From: Flavobacteriales bacterium
Lineage (GTDB): Bacteria; Bacteroidota; Bacteroidia; Flavobacteriales_F; PHOS-HE28
NCBI GenBank assembly: GCA_020635725.1
Contig: JACJZF010000005.1
Span: forward strand, 124,001 to 188,000
DNA: 64,000 nucleotides
Direction of reading: 5' to 3'
Shown: one piece after another, positions 43,900-53,375 of the stretch
How the letters are laid out: every line of letters begins with the position of its first letter
Position numbering within the stretch: position 1 is the first letter of the stretch
The notes under the pieces: generated by a model
What the model was told of the DNA's origin: nothing
Seen by the model: the letters and a program-made list of their open reading frames with translations, nothing else
Databases searched by the model: none
Position numbers and translations under genes: made by a program

Positions 43900-46800
43900 A
43901 TGTCCCGATTCCGACACGTCATCGGCCTTGCTGCGTCGTACCTCCTGCTCGGCGCCTTTCCTGCCTTCGCGCAGGGTGATTGCCAGAACGATACCCAGTA
44001 CCCCGGCCTCGCTGTAACTCCCGATCCTGGAGGAGCGCTGACCACCATCGCCACCTGCAGCTTCGAGCAGGAGTACTCGGTGATCACCGCCATCGAGGCC
44101 GGTGCGACTTACCGGTTCACCTTGGAAACCCAAGGCTACATCACGGTGCGCGAAGGTGCATTCGATGGCCCTGTGGTAGGGCAGGGGTTCTGGATCACCG
44201 ATGTGGTCGCAGCCTCCACAGCGGATCTCTACGCTCACTGGAATGTGGATGACAACTGCGCCACGAACAGCGACTGCGTGGTCACCACCGTGCAGTACTT
44301 CGGCACCTGCTCCCCGCCGCTGGCTTTCGCCACCGTGGTGGAGGATTGCGACCAGCAGTTCTACATGCTGCAGGTCGATGTGCAATCGCTCGGCAGCGGG
44401 TCCAGCGTGAACATCACCTACGATGTGTTCGGCAGCGTGGAGACGGTCTTCGGTGTTGGCCTCGGCGTCACCGAGATCGGCCCCTTCTTCTTCGGTGAGC
44501 AGGTGAGCGTGATCGTGGAGCACGAATCGGATCCCGCGTGCAACATGGATCTGGGCCTGTTCCAGGAATCCGGCGAATGCCCGGTATTCATCTTCTGCGG
44601 CCAAGGCGCGCAGAGCTTCTCCTACTGCTACGCGAACAACGAGGAGAAGATCTGGAACTATACCTCCTTGGGCGGCTCCGGCTCCATGGTGCTCACCTTC
44701 ATCTCGGGGAACGTTCAGGGCAGCTTCAATGATGTGCTCACGATCTATGACGGCACGGACAACACCGGCACCGTGCTCTTCAGCAACCCCACCAACACCT
44801 TCGACCTCACCGGACTGGTGCTGGCCTCCACCACGGGCTCGTTCCATATCGAACTGACCACCGACGCGTTCACTTCCTGTGACGATGGCTCATTGCTCTC
44901 GTGGAACTGGCAGGTGGAATGCCTGAATTGCCAATTGCCCGTGGCCAGCGCCACCGTGCTCGACGATTGCCCGAACAACCAGTTCGGCATCGCCATCGAC
45001 GTATCCAGCCTGGGCGATGGTTCTTCCGTCACCTTCGCCTACGCGGTGAATGGCGGCCTCCCGACCGAGCTTTCGGGAGTAGGGCTCGGGGAAACGGTCA
45101 TCGGGCCGTTCACCGTGGATGATATCGTATCGGTCTTTGTTCAGCATGAATCCGACCCGGCCTGCACCGTGGCACTCGGTTCCTTCACCGACACCGGAAC
45201 ATGCCCTTCGCTGATCGATTGCGGCTCGGAGCTGAACGTGACGTATTGCCCGGGGGATGGGGAGAACAGCATTTTCTATTACCAGGGCACAGGGACCTTC
45301 CCGTTGGCGCTCTTCTTCAACGGCGGCTCCTTGGAGACCTGCTGCGACCACCTCTTCGTGTATGATGGTCCGGATACGAGCTATCCGCTTCTCACACCCG
45401 TGAACGGCGTGAATGGAGACCTGACCGGATTGTTCTACTCCAGCACGAACCCCGGGCATTCGCTCACCATCCAGATCACCACCGATGGCTCGGTCTCCTG
45501 CGAAACGGGGTTCCAGACCGAACTCGATTACACCTTGTCGTGCCTCGATTGCATCCCGGTCTCAGCGGACTTCGAGATTATCCAGGATTGCGAGCAGTTC
45601 CAGTTCTTCATCTCGGTCGATGTGACCGACATGGGTACCGATCCCGACCCGATGATCCTCAATTCGGAGGGCCTTCCTGCAACGACGATCACCGCCGTGG
45701 GCACCTACCAGATCGGGCCGTTCGTTTCCGGCACCCAGGTTGACCTCACCATCGAGAACGACGCCAACAGCCTCTGTAACGTGTACTCCGGCACCTTGGT
45801 GAACCCCTTGTGCCCCACGATCCTGTGTGGCGGCATCCCCTTCCAGGAGACCTACTGCTACGGCAACAACGAGGATTTCGCCTGGGCGTATGAGGTCCCG
45901 ACCCCCGGCGCCACCATGCAGCTGATCTTCAACCGGGGAACCATCGAGAGCAGCACCTTCGATGTGCTCACCATTTACGATGGTCCTGGGCCCACCGCTC
46001 CCGTGCTCTTCCAGCACAACTTGACCCAGCAGCACAACCTGGGCCCCGACGGCAGCGCCATCAACAGCCCAGGCGCGCCGTACTACGCAGTGGATGTAGC
46101 GAGTAGCGGCACCAACCTGTACATGACCCTGACCTCTGATGGATCGGTGAGCTGCCAATCGAGCACCGGCACCTATGATGAATGGTCCTGGCAGGTGCAG
46201 TGCATCGGATGCTCCGCGCCCGGCACGGCGTACAATGTCGTGCCCGATTGCCTCTCGCATTCATACATGGCCGAGGTGATCGTCACCACCGCGCCCAGCG
46301 TCGATGGCATGACCATCGCGAACGTGCTCACTGGACAGACGCAGAACGTGAGCGGGGTAGGTGTTTTCTCCTTCGGACCGTACCCCCTGGATAGCCTGTC
46401 CATTCTCGGCGTCACGGACCTGAGCGAGCCCGGCTGCCTCTACCTCAGTGATTCGCTGACCTATCCGGTCGATAGTTGCGTGATCGCTTCTTGCGGCTTC
46501 GACAACTACGATTACTGCTACGAGAACAACGCCGACCGCTGGTACACGTATCAGTCCAGCCTTCCTGTGCCGTCCTCACTGATCTTCCTTGAGGGGCATA
46601 TGCTCTCCGGTGACCAGATCACCGTGTACAACGGCTATGATGCCAGCGCCGGCATTCTGTACCAAGGCAATTTCGGAGGCAATCTCGCAGGCTTCGCGGT
46701 GAACACCCAGAACGTGGAGCATGTGTTCACCTTGCGCATCCGATCCAATGGCAGCGGTTCCTGTGAGGATGGACAAGTGAACGGCTCGCTTCATTGGACC

Positions 46801-47085
46801 GTGGGCTGCGGCGCAGTGGGTATCGAGGAAGCCACGGGCAACGGGTTCTCGCTGTACCCGAACCCCACCGATGGACAGCTCTACCTGAGCTTGGGCCAGC
46901 TGCAGGGTCTCGCCCGGGTGCGCATCCTGGATATGAGCGGCCGGAGCGTCGCCGAGGAAACGATCAATGTGAAATCAGGCTCGTTGAACAGCCTCGATCT
47001 CGCCGGTCTACAGTCTGGCCAGTACTTGGTGCAAGTGAGCACCACCGATTGGACCAAGGTGCAGCGCGTGGAGGTGCAGCACTGA
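43900..47085 (+). CDS. Large T9SS-exported protein with four CUB-like/Ig-like repeat units
   Basis: 1061 residues from the ATG at 43900; signal peptide ends PAFAQG. After an N-terminal sandwich domain, two module types alternate: an Ig-like unit (DC-x-x-QF...DPAC...CP) and a CUB-like unit starting CG...YCY-x-NNE and containing LTIYDG and CxxC ends. The four CUB-like units begin near nt 44596, 45220, 45826 and 46492. The last 75 residues (FSLYPNPTDGQLYLSL to QRVEVQH) are a T9SS type A sorting domain. No catalytic motif is seen; a surface adhesin or binding protein is likely. A strong hairpin terminator follows. Confidence 0.85.
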   Translation: MSRFRHVIGLAASYLLLGAFPAFAQGDCQNDTQYPGLAVTPDPGGALTTIATCSFEQEYSVITAIEAGATYRFTLETQGYITVREGAFDGPVVGQGFWITDVVAASTADLYAHWNVDDNCATNSDCVVTTVQYFGTCSPPLAFATVVEDCDQQFYMLQVDVQSLGSGSSVNITYDVFGSVETVFGVGLGVTEIGPFFFGEQVSVIVEHESDPACNMDLGLFQESGECPVFIFCGQGAQSFSYCYANNEEKIWNYTSLGGSGSMVLTFISGNVQGSFNDVLTIYDGTDNTGTVLFSNPTNTFDLTGLVLASTTGSFHIELTTDAFTSCDDGSLLSWNWQVECLNCQLPVASATVLDDCPNNQFGIAIDVSSLGDGSSVTFAYAVNGGLPTELSGVGLGETVIGPFTVDDIVSVFVQHESDPACTVALGSFTDTGTCPSLIDCGSELNVTYCPGDGENSIFYYQGTGTFPLALFFNGGSLETCCDHLFVYDGPDTSYPLLTPVNGVNGDLTGLFYSSTNPGHSLTIQITTDGSVSCETGFQTELDYTLSCLDCIPVSADFEIIQDCEQFQFFISVDVTDMGTDPDPMILNSEGLPATTITAVGTYQIGPFVSGTQVDLTIENDANSLCNVYSGTLVNPLCPTILCGGIPFQETYCYGNNEDFAWAYEVPTPGATMQLIFNRGTIESSTFDVLTIYDGPGPTAPVLFQHNLTQQHNLGPDGSAINSPGAPYYAVDVASSGTNLYMTLTSDGSVSCQSSTGTYDEWSWQVQCIGCSAPGTAYNVVPDCLSHSYMAEVIVTTAPSVDGMTIANVLTGQTQNVSGVGVFSFGPYPLDSLSILGVTDLSEPGCLYLSDSLTYPVDSCVIASCGFDNYDYCYENNADRWYTYQSSLPVPSSLIFLEGHMLSGDQITVYNGYDASAGILYQGNFGGNLAGFAVNTQNVEHVFTLRIRSNGSGSCEDGQVNGSLHWTVGCGAVGIEEATGNGFSLYPNPTDGQLYLSLGQLQGLARVRILDMSGRSVAEETINVKSGSLNSLDLAGLQSGQYLVQVSTTDWTKVQRVEVQH

Positions 47086-47102
47086 CCGAAACGGACCTAT
47101 GG

Positions 47103-47140
47103 AAGAGGCCCCGGCGAGCAAGCCGGGGCCTCTTGCTTTT
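47103..47140 (+). terminator. Intrinsic terminator after the CUB-repeat gene
   Basis: Perfect 13-bp stem (47103-47115 with 47122-47134), 6-nt loop, followed by GCTTTT. It begins 18 nt after the stop codon at 47085. Confidence 0.85.
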
Positions 47141-48083
47141 CACGCTACGTTGTGCGCGGTACTCGGCTTATCACAACGCTCGTAGCATGTACACGTGAGC
47201 GTCACAGACCGCTCCGATCCGTGGAGCCGTCGGGTAGGGGTTGACCACTTGGTAGTGGTGCTCTTGGAACAGTCTGCCCGACCAGACTGCCGGCCCCTTT
47301 AGGAGAACGACGCTGATCCAATGGCGCGAGCAGATACCGGCCGGGTGAATCAGGAAGCAGCGCGGGAGAGAGTACCAATCCACACGGATTGATTGAGTAG
47401 CCCGGGCCAGCGCATTGAGTCCTCACATTCCTGCCGGAAGACCGATTCGCAACCCGCCTTGCATCAAAGCGCCGATCGCGTGGAGGCGAACAGGAAGGGA
47501 CCGGATCCGCGCGCCACATGGGCCGAACCGATCACTTCAATGGGAATGGAATGCCCGGCGACCAAGCCTCTGGATACGTCGAGGCTACGATTGATCCAAT
47601 GGTGCGGTGCGGCCTTGCGTATTGAACCCGACCGACGCTGCGCTCGCCAGAAAGAGCCGGTTGCCGTTCAAGGGTCAGCGCTTGAGGCGCATTCCTGCGT
47701 GCGCCAGCCAATCTCCGCTCCGGCCCCGCATGCCGGACTGCCTGCATGCCAGCGTAGGCACAATCGATTATGGTGCCCGCGTCGGCTTCAGCTGCCGCGG
47801 GGGCGGGCGCCTCACCTGTTCATGTCGCGTGGGCCGACTTCCCAGCTCGCGGGCCTTCAAGCTGCAGCTTGTTCAAGCAACGACATCCAGCGCTCTGCTC
47901 GGTCGGTCGGTTCAAGGAGCTGCAAGCCTACTCGGCGCAGCTACACGGGGCACTGCATCACTGGGGATCCGCGCGTGTCGCCGTTCACACGCATCGGGCA
48001 GTCCGGATACGCTGAGATCCTTCATCCTTGCTTGTGCGATCCGCGCCTGTGCCGGCATTGCATCTCGTATTCGAGGGTGCAGG
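47141..48083. other. Gap of about 940 bp with no convincing gene
   Basis: Both strands were read. Several short ORFs exist but none has a recognisable domain, a promoter box or start context. No tRNA arms, direct-repeat array or IS ends were seen. The stretch lies between two converging genes whose terminators bound it. It may be a remnant of deleted genes or hold an unrecognised RNA. Confidence 0.5.
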
Positions 48084-48085
48084 GC

Positions 48086-48120
48086 AAAAACAAGCAGGGC
48101 CGGTGTGTACCGGCCCTGCT
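48086..48120 (-). terminator. Intrinsic terminator after the M43 metalloprotease gene
   Basis: Stem AGCAGGGCCGGT / ACCGGCCCTGCT (48093-48120) with a 4-nt loop; on the minus strand it is followed by TTG and a run of five T, as expected for the gene ending at 48145. Confidence 0.85.
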
Positions 48121-48144
48121 TCGGAATAGAGGAGGAGGCAGTGG

Positions 48145-50976
48145 TTAACGCCCCATGATCAGCTTCTGAGCGCTGCTGCCCGATGCATTCCGCGCACGCA
48201 GCGTGTACATGCCTTGGGCGAGACCGATCTCGTGGCCGCTGATCTCGATGCCGGCATTCCCTTGCGGCTGATAGGTCTGACGGTACACCACCGCGCCGCG
48301 CATATCGGTGATAACGATCTCGGTGGCGCTGTTCTCCATGCCGGCCACTTGCACGTTGAAGTGGTCGTTGGTCGGGTTCGGGTACAGGTTGATGAAGTCG
48401 GATGCTCCGAGCTCATCGATGCCAACCGGCACCCCGATCCAGAGGTCATCCAGATACAGGTTGTTCGAGTACTCGCTGCTCACGAAGCGGAAGCGGAAGC
48501 GCACGGTACTGCTGAGCACAGAGCCGGGCAGGGTCAAGGAACGCAAGGTCCAGTTCTCCGGGGGGACCGCCGCGCTCGTGCCATTGGTCACCAGCTGGGC
48601 ACCGGTGATCTCCGCGCGGTTAAGCCAGGTGCGACCGCAATCCGTGCTCGAATCGATGATCAGTTTCTCCGTGATGTTCGCCAGCGTAGAGGTGTTGGTG
48701 CTGTAAGCGTAACGGAACGCGAGCGTGGCGCTGGGGGCACCGGAGAGGTTGAACAGCGGCGTGACGAAATCGTCGTAGTCGCCTACATTATCGCTATCGA
48801 TGAAATCGAGCTGGTTGCGCGCGGCGCTGTTGAGGCGGACGCAGGCATTGCCCGTCGCGCCACCGCCGGTGAAACGCGCGAAGGAGGTATGGTTGTTCTC
48901 ATGATTGATGGACAGGTACGGATAGATATCCGTCCCGGTCATCCCCTCGAAGCTCTCGTAGGTCGGAGTAATGGCCAGCTCGGCTGCTCCAATGAAAACG
49001 GCGTATTCATCGGTCTTCGAAGAAGAGCCATAGGCATTGCTAACGGTAAGGGTCACCGTCTTCCAGCCGGGAGTGGTGAACTGTACCGTGGGATTCTGCT
49101 GGGTGCTGGTGGCGGGGGTTCCGTCTTGGAAGGTCCAGGACCAGCTGTCCGGGAAAGCGTACGCGCTGTTATCGTGGAAACGCACGTCGGTATTGGTGCA
49201 CGAGAACGGTCCGTAAGGAATCGCAGGACTGTTGAGGTTGGTACCGACCACGGCGTAGAAATCCGCCCCAGGGGCGCAATGCAGCTCATAGCCCTCGGCC
49301 ACACCGGTGGCTTGCAGGTTATCCTCGGTCCAGAGGCTGGCCCGCTGCGTGGTGGTGCTCTGGAGCGCGGCGCGTGCACGGGTACGCTGCCCATCGGTGA
49401 ACATCTTGGAGCAGTAGGAGTATTCCATGTAGTTCTCCACGTTCTCCACGACACCGCTCGTGCCGTTGATCACCAAGCTATCCACGATGAACGCACCGGC
49501 AGGATCCTCCGCGTTCCAGGCATAGATCCAGAACGTGGCCGGATTCGCCTGGGCGGCAGTGTTCGGCTGTTGGAATGGGCTGTAACCAGCTGCCTGCGGC
49601 GATTGGCCCGTGGTGACGCCGGCGGGAGGGTCGACGATGACCCGGAACGTCTGCGCTACATCGGCATTGATGAAGACGGAGCCATTCGCTTGAACGGTCA
49701 ATCCCGCGCCTACGGTAACGGGAAGATTGGCGTTGGGCGACAAATGGCCACGGATGGCGAACATGCGGGGACCGAGCGTATCGCGCTTCACATCGAAGCT
49801 GAAGGAAGTGATGCCAGCCTGCCGATCAACCATGGGGGCCGGGGTGGCCGTGAACTCGTAATACTTGGTGTTGTCGAAGGCTCCGGTGAGCTCAGAGACC
49901 AACGTTGCCCCGTTGGGAGCCCCGGTTCCCCATTCGGTAAAGGCGAACGCCCCGTCGATCGCGGAGTTGGGCGAGACACCGGTGGCCGTCATCGGTCCCA
50001 TGTCCACCATGAGCACGCCATCGTCGTCTGGTCGCATCACATCCGGAGTGGGGGTGGGGTCGGTGGTCCCGCTCGAGGTCGTTACTCCGTTGAAATTGTA
50101 CACCGTATTGGCAGGGAAAGGGGTCTGTTCGCAATCGGCCCAGGAGCGATCACGGTTGGTGGCCGGGGGGCAGGAGCTCCAGCCACGGGTGATCGGGGTA
50201 TCATCCACCCCATCGTCTCCGCAAACGGCCTGCATGGCCCAGATGGGCGTATTCTCATCGGGCACGCCGTTGTTGCTGCCCCATACGTGCGAGAGGCTCA
50301 GGTAATGGCCTACCTCATGCGTAAGCGCGCGCGAAGTGAAAGCCCCCCCAGTGCCGATGGACCCGGTGTAGTCGTGCAGGATCACGATGCCATCGAGCCA
50401 GTTCGGCGGACCGCTGGAGAAATACCCGGCAGCTCCGCTGATGATCCGGTCAACCACCCAGATGTTCATGTACTTATCCCGTGGCCAGGGATTCACCTTG
50501 CTCGTGGCTTCGCCCCGAAGCGTCTCAGCGCTGCGGTGGCGCACGATGCCATTGGTGCAATTGCCGTTGGGGTCGCGGGAAGCCAGATAGAATTCGATGT
50601 CCATGTCGGCCACGTTATCCAGGTACGCCGGATGCACCGCAGCAGCATCGGCATTCTGACGATCGTAGTCCCTGTTAAGGATGGCCATGGCATCGAGCAC
50701 CTGATCGTTGGAGATGTTCTCCTGGCCGCCCAAGTGCAGGATGTGGAATACCACTGGAATACGGTACACAACCTCGCCACCGCGCGCCTCGGCGCTGTTC
50801 TGAATGAGCATCTCGAGCTCCTGAAGGAACTCGGCTTCCCGCTCCAGGTAGGTCGGGTCTTCCGCTATGGCACGGGCGCGCATGATGTCCGTGGCGCAGA
50901 GCACGGTAGGCTGCTGTGCCCAAGCGAGGGAGGTGAGCAGGCAGCCGGCTAGGGTTGCGAGTAGAGAACGTTTCAT
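48145..50976 (-). CDS. Secreted M43 (pappalysin/ulilysin-type) metalloprotease with PKD domain and T9SS tail
   Basis: 943 residues from the ATG at 50976; signal peptide MKRSLLATLAGCLLTSLAWAQ. The zinc motif LTHEVGHYLSLSHVWG (HExxHxxSxxH) and Met-turn NYMEYSYCSKMF mark family M43. Between them lies an insertion of about 280 residues containing an extra beta-rich domain, longer than in simple ulilysins. Then a PKD domain (FHDNSAYAFPDSWSWTFQDG, VTLTVSNAYG), a MAM-like sandwich (YESFEGMTGTDIYPYL) and a T9SS type A tail (INLYPNPTNDHFNVQV). Extracellular protein digestion is the likely role. Confidence 0.9.
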   Translation of the reverse strand: MKRSLLATLAGCLLTSLAWAQQPTVLCATDIMRARAIAEDPTYLEREAEFLQELEMLIQNSAEARGGEVVYRIPVVFHILHLGGQENISNDQVLDAMAILNRDYDRQNADAAAVHPAYLDNVADMDIEFYLASRDPNGNCTNGIVRHRSAETLRGEATSKVNPWPRDKYMNIWVVDRIISGAAGYFSSGPPNWLDGIVILHDYTGSIGTGGAFTSRALTHEVGHYLSLSHVWGSNNGVPDENTPIWAMQAVCGDDGVDDTPITRGWSSCPPATNRDRSWADCEQTPFPANTVYNFNGVTTSSGTTDPTPTPDVMRPDDDGVLMVDMGPMTATGVSPNSAIDGAFAFTEWGTGAPNGATLVSELTGAFDNTKYYEFTATPAPMVDRQAGITSFSFDVKRDTLGPRMFAIRGHLSPNANLPVTVGAGLTVQANGSVFINADVAQTFRVIVDPPAGVTTGQSPQAAGYSPFQQPNTAAQANPATFWIYAWNAEDPAGAFIVDSLVINGTSGVVENVENYMEYSYCSKMFTDGQRTRARAALQSTTTQRASLWTEDNLQATGVAEGYELHCAPGADFYAVVGTNLNSPAIPYGPFSCTNTDVRFHDNSAYAFPDSWSWTFQDGTPATSTQQNPTVQFTTPGWKTVTLTVSNAYGSSSKTDEYAVFIGAAELAITPTYESFEGMTGTDIYPYLSINHENNHTSFARFTGGGATGNACVRLNSAARNQLDFIDSDNVGDYDDFVTPLFNLSGAPSATLAFRYAYSTNTSTLANITEKLIIDSSTDCGRTWLNRAEITGAQLVTNGTSAAVPPENWTLRSLTLPGSVLSSTVRFRFRFVSSEYSNNLYLDDLWIGVPVGIDELGASDFINLYPNPTNDHFNVQVAGMENSATEIVITDMRGAVVYRQTYQPQGNAGIEISGHEIGLAQGMYTLRARNASGSSAQKLIMGR

Positions 50977-51170
50977 CAGTTCAGGTTGATTGGCCCAATG
51001 ATCAGGCGGCCGCAAGATAAACTCCTGAATGAACCGCGACGAGGACCGTTACCTGACCCATTCCGGCCGGTAACCGACCCTAGCTCTTAGCCAGCGCAGC
51101 GGAATGCGCATCCGATGGGCTTCGCTCAACGGGCTGGGCCGTGGTAAGAGCCCTTCGGACTGGTTAATAA

Positions 51171-52373
51171 TCAGCTCTTTCTGGCCTGGCTGAGGCTGTC
51201 CAGCGCTTTCCGGATGGCGCCGCACGCCAGTTCCACTTCGGTCTCGCTGATGACCAACGGTGGTGCGATCCGAAAAGCGCTCGGGCAGCTGAGGAACCAG
51301 AAACCAAGGACACCCTGGGACAGGCAGTGCTGCACCACGTGCTGGACCGATTCCGGATCGTTCAGTTCTACCGCGAGCATCAGCCCCGCTCCGCGGACCT
51401 CGCGGATAAGCGGGTGCACGAGGCGCTCTCGGAACAACGCTCCCAGGCGCTCGGCATGCGCGGCCAAGGATTCCGATTCCAATAGGTCGAGGGCGGTCAA
51501 GCCGGCCACGCAAGGCAACGGATGCCCGCCGAAGGTGGTGATATGGCCCAGCACGGGGTCGTGGGTAAGCAGCCGCATGCGCTCGGCCGAGCTCACGAAC
51601 GCGCCCATCGGCAGACCACCGCCCAAGGCCTTGCCCAGCACCAGGACATCCGGTACCACGCCGCTGTGCTCCCAGGCGAATCGTTTCCCGGTTCGTCCGA
51701 AGCCGGTCTGCACCTCATCGAATACCAGCACGGCACCCACACGGTCGCAACGATCGCGCAAGGCCCGCAGCCAGGCAGGTGCCGGAACCCTTACACCGGC
51801 ATCGCCTTGGACCGGCTCTACAACCACGCACGCGGTACGCTGGTCAATGCGGTCCAGCTCCGTTTCGTCATTGAACGCCAAATGCATGGCGTCCGGAAGG
51901 AGGGGGCGATTCCGGTACTTCTTCGTCTCGTTGTCGGTTAGGCTGAGGGAGCCATGGGTGCTGCCATGGTAGCTACCCCTGAATCCGGCGATACGCGTGC
52001 GGCCAGTGACCCGTTTCGCCAGCTTCAAGGCACCCTCGATGGCCTCGGTCCCGCTGTTCACGAAGTACACGGAGTCCAGACCAGGAGGAAGGAGCGAGGT
52101 GAGCCGCTCGGCGAAGCGCACCTGCGGTTCCTGCACGAATTCCCCATAGGGGATGACGTGCAGGTAGCGGTCGCATTGTTCCTTGATGGCCGCCACCACC
52201 TTCGGATGGCGGTGGCCCACGTTGTTCACGGCCAGGCCTGCCACCAGGTCCAGGTAGCGCATGCCGCTGCGGTCCGTCAGCCAGCAGCCTTCGGCATGCA
52301 CGATATCCAAGCCCATGGGATTGGGGCTGGTCTGGGCCAAGGATTCCTGAAAGGACCTCAGTAAGTCGGACAT
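51171..52373 (-). CDS. Class III PLP-dependent aminotransferase (acetylornithine/ornithine type)
   Basis: 400 residues. Fold type I class III features: VNSGTEAIEGALKLAK, FRGSYHGSTHGSLSL, EPVQGDAGV, VFDEVQTGFGRTG and the PLP Lys in VLVLGKALGGGLPMG, with ITTFGGHPLPC in the phosphate site. Likely amino donors are acetylornithine, ornithine or a related omega-amino acid; no arginine genes are adjacent to decide. It lies 25 bp downstream of the Spy-like gene at the end of the minus-strand run that begins with transketolase. Confidence 0.88.
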   Translation of the reverse strand: MSDLLRSFQESLAQTSPNPMGLDIVHAEGCWLTDRSGMRYLDLVAGLAVNNVGHRHPKVVAAIKEQCDRYLHVIPYGEFVQEPQVRFAERLTSLLPPGLDSVYFVNSGTEAIEGALKLAKRVTGRTRIAGFRGSYHGSTHGSLSLTDNETKKYRNRPLLPDAMHLAFNDETELDRIDQRTACVVVEPVQGDAGVRVPAPAWLRALRDRCDRVGAVLVFDEVQTGFGRTGKRFAWEHSGVVPDVLVLGKALGGGLPMGAFVSSAERMRLLTHDPVLGHITTFGGHPLPCVAGLTALDLLESESLAAHAERLGALFRERLVHPLIREVRGAGLMLAVELNDPESVQHVVQHCLSQGVLGFWFLSCPSAFRIAPPLVISETEVELACGAIRKALDSLSQARKS

Positions 52374-52398
52374 GAGCGCGAAGGTCGGCCGCGCAACG

Positions 52399-52899
52399 CT
52401 ACCGGCCTCCTGGCCCGCCGGGTCGGGAGTGCCGGCGCTCTTCCACCCGTTCGCGAATCCGCTTGAGCACTTCGCGGTTGAAGTCGCGCTCCGCGCGATG
52501 CAGCTCCACCACTTTTACGGCTCCGATGGCCTTCGAGAAGCGATCGGTATAGCTGCGTTCCAGGTCGAGTTCGCGCTGGCGCAGCACCAAGCCCTTCTCC
52601 AACACTTCCTTGGCCTGGGCTTCGGAGAGCGCGCCGCCATCCTTTCGGGTGGTGCGGATGTTCTCCCGCAATTCCTTGCGCAATTTCTCGCGCTCAGCAT
52701 CGAATTCATTGTAGATCGGCCAGAAGCGCTCGGCCTCTTCGGTGGTCAGGCCCAGTTTGGTGGTGATGTAGGCCGTGCGTTGCGCCTTCACCTCTTTCAA
52801 GCGCTCCTCGCTCAATGGGGGCATGTCATCGGGTTGGGCCACGGCTGTCGCAGGGGCCAGGGCGCAAAGGGCCAGAAGGGCGAAGAGGAAGGTTCTCAT
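52399..52899 (-). CDS. Spy/CpxP-like periplasmic protein
   Basis: 166 residues: signal peptide (MRTFLFALLALCALAPATAVAQ) then a highly charged helical body. KLGLTTEEAERFWPIYNEFD resembles the conserved helix of Spy/CpxP-like proteins and related Bacteroidota sensor proteins; the C-terminus is Arg/Gly-rich. These proteins act as periplasmic chaperones or stress sensors. The start overlaps the stop of the anti-sigma gene (ATGA), and an ECF sigma gene is just upstream, so an envelope-stress circuit is likely. Confidence 0.75.
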   Translation of the reverse strand: MRTFLFALLALCALAPATAVAQPDDMPPLSEERLKEVKAQRTAYITTKLGLTTEEAERFWPIYNEFDAEREKLRKELRENIRTTRKDGGALSEAQAKEVLEKGLVLRQRELDLERSYTDRFSKAIGAVKVVELHRAERDFNREVLKRIRERVEERRHSRPGGPGGR

Positions 52900-53360
52900 A
52901 AGGCTTCGGCGATCAGTTCAAGCGATAGGTCCTGTTGCTCCACGAATGCGATGAGCTCGTCTTCGGGCACGTCCGCCCCGACAGGCGAGAAGGCTTCCTG
53001 GTCCATGGCGAGCGCGACCAGCAGATCGTGGTCGTCGTAGAGAAGCGCATCCACGTCCTCGGCTCCAGGGGAGACCGCCACTTTATCGTTAGGCCGCGTG
53101 GTGCCGCTCCCATCGTTCAGCATGAACGGGACAGCAGACACGGCGATGACCAAGGCCAGGCCGGCCATCTTCAGGGCTGGGTGCGCATGCTGCCATGCTG
53201 AGAGGGCGCGCCGCCATACCGGGAGCGGCCGCTGCGTTCTGGCCATGAACTGTTGAGGCAGAGACTCGAAGAATCCCTCCGGCACCACGAAGGGGTCGGT
53301 GCGCGGAATGGAGCGCAGCAGAGGCGCATCATCCAAAGGGTCTTGTTCCGTGCTATGCAT
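52896..53360 (-). CDS. Putative anti-sigma factor (single-pass membrane protein)
   Basis: 154 residues: a cytosolic N-terminal segment (about 1-60, with PRTDPFVVPEGFFESLPQQ), one TM helix at about 64-82 (KMAGLALVIAVSAVPFML) and an acidic periplasmic tail (DVDALLYDDHDLLVALAMD). No zinc-binding HxxxCxxC is seen. Position directly after an ECF sigma gene (15 bp) and topology suggest an anti-sigma factor; the sequence alone would not show it. Confidence 0.65.
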   Translation of the reverse strand: MHSTEQDPLDDAPLLRSIPRTDPFVVPEGFFESLPQQFMARTQRPLPVWRRALSAWQHAHPALKMAGLALVIAVSAVPFMLNDGSGTTRPNDKVAVSPGAEDVDALLYDDHDLLVALAMDQEAFSPVGADVPEDELIAFVEQQDLSLELIAEAL

Positions 53361-53375
53361 GTCTGCTCGGTTGTC

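Noticed and set aside
47171..47383. Minus-strand ORF of 70 codons ending AHVYMLRAL
   Set aside because: GTG start, mixed codon use, no recognisable domain and no promoter; mentioned only as a weak possibility.
48214..50952. 912-codon plus-strand ORF opposite the M43 protease
   Set aside because: Antisense shadow; no domain, while the minus frame has zinc motif, Met-turn, PKD and sorting tail.
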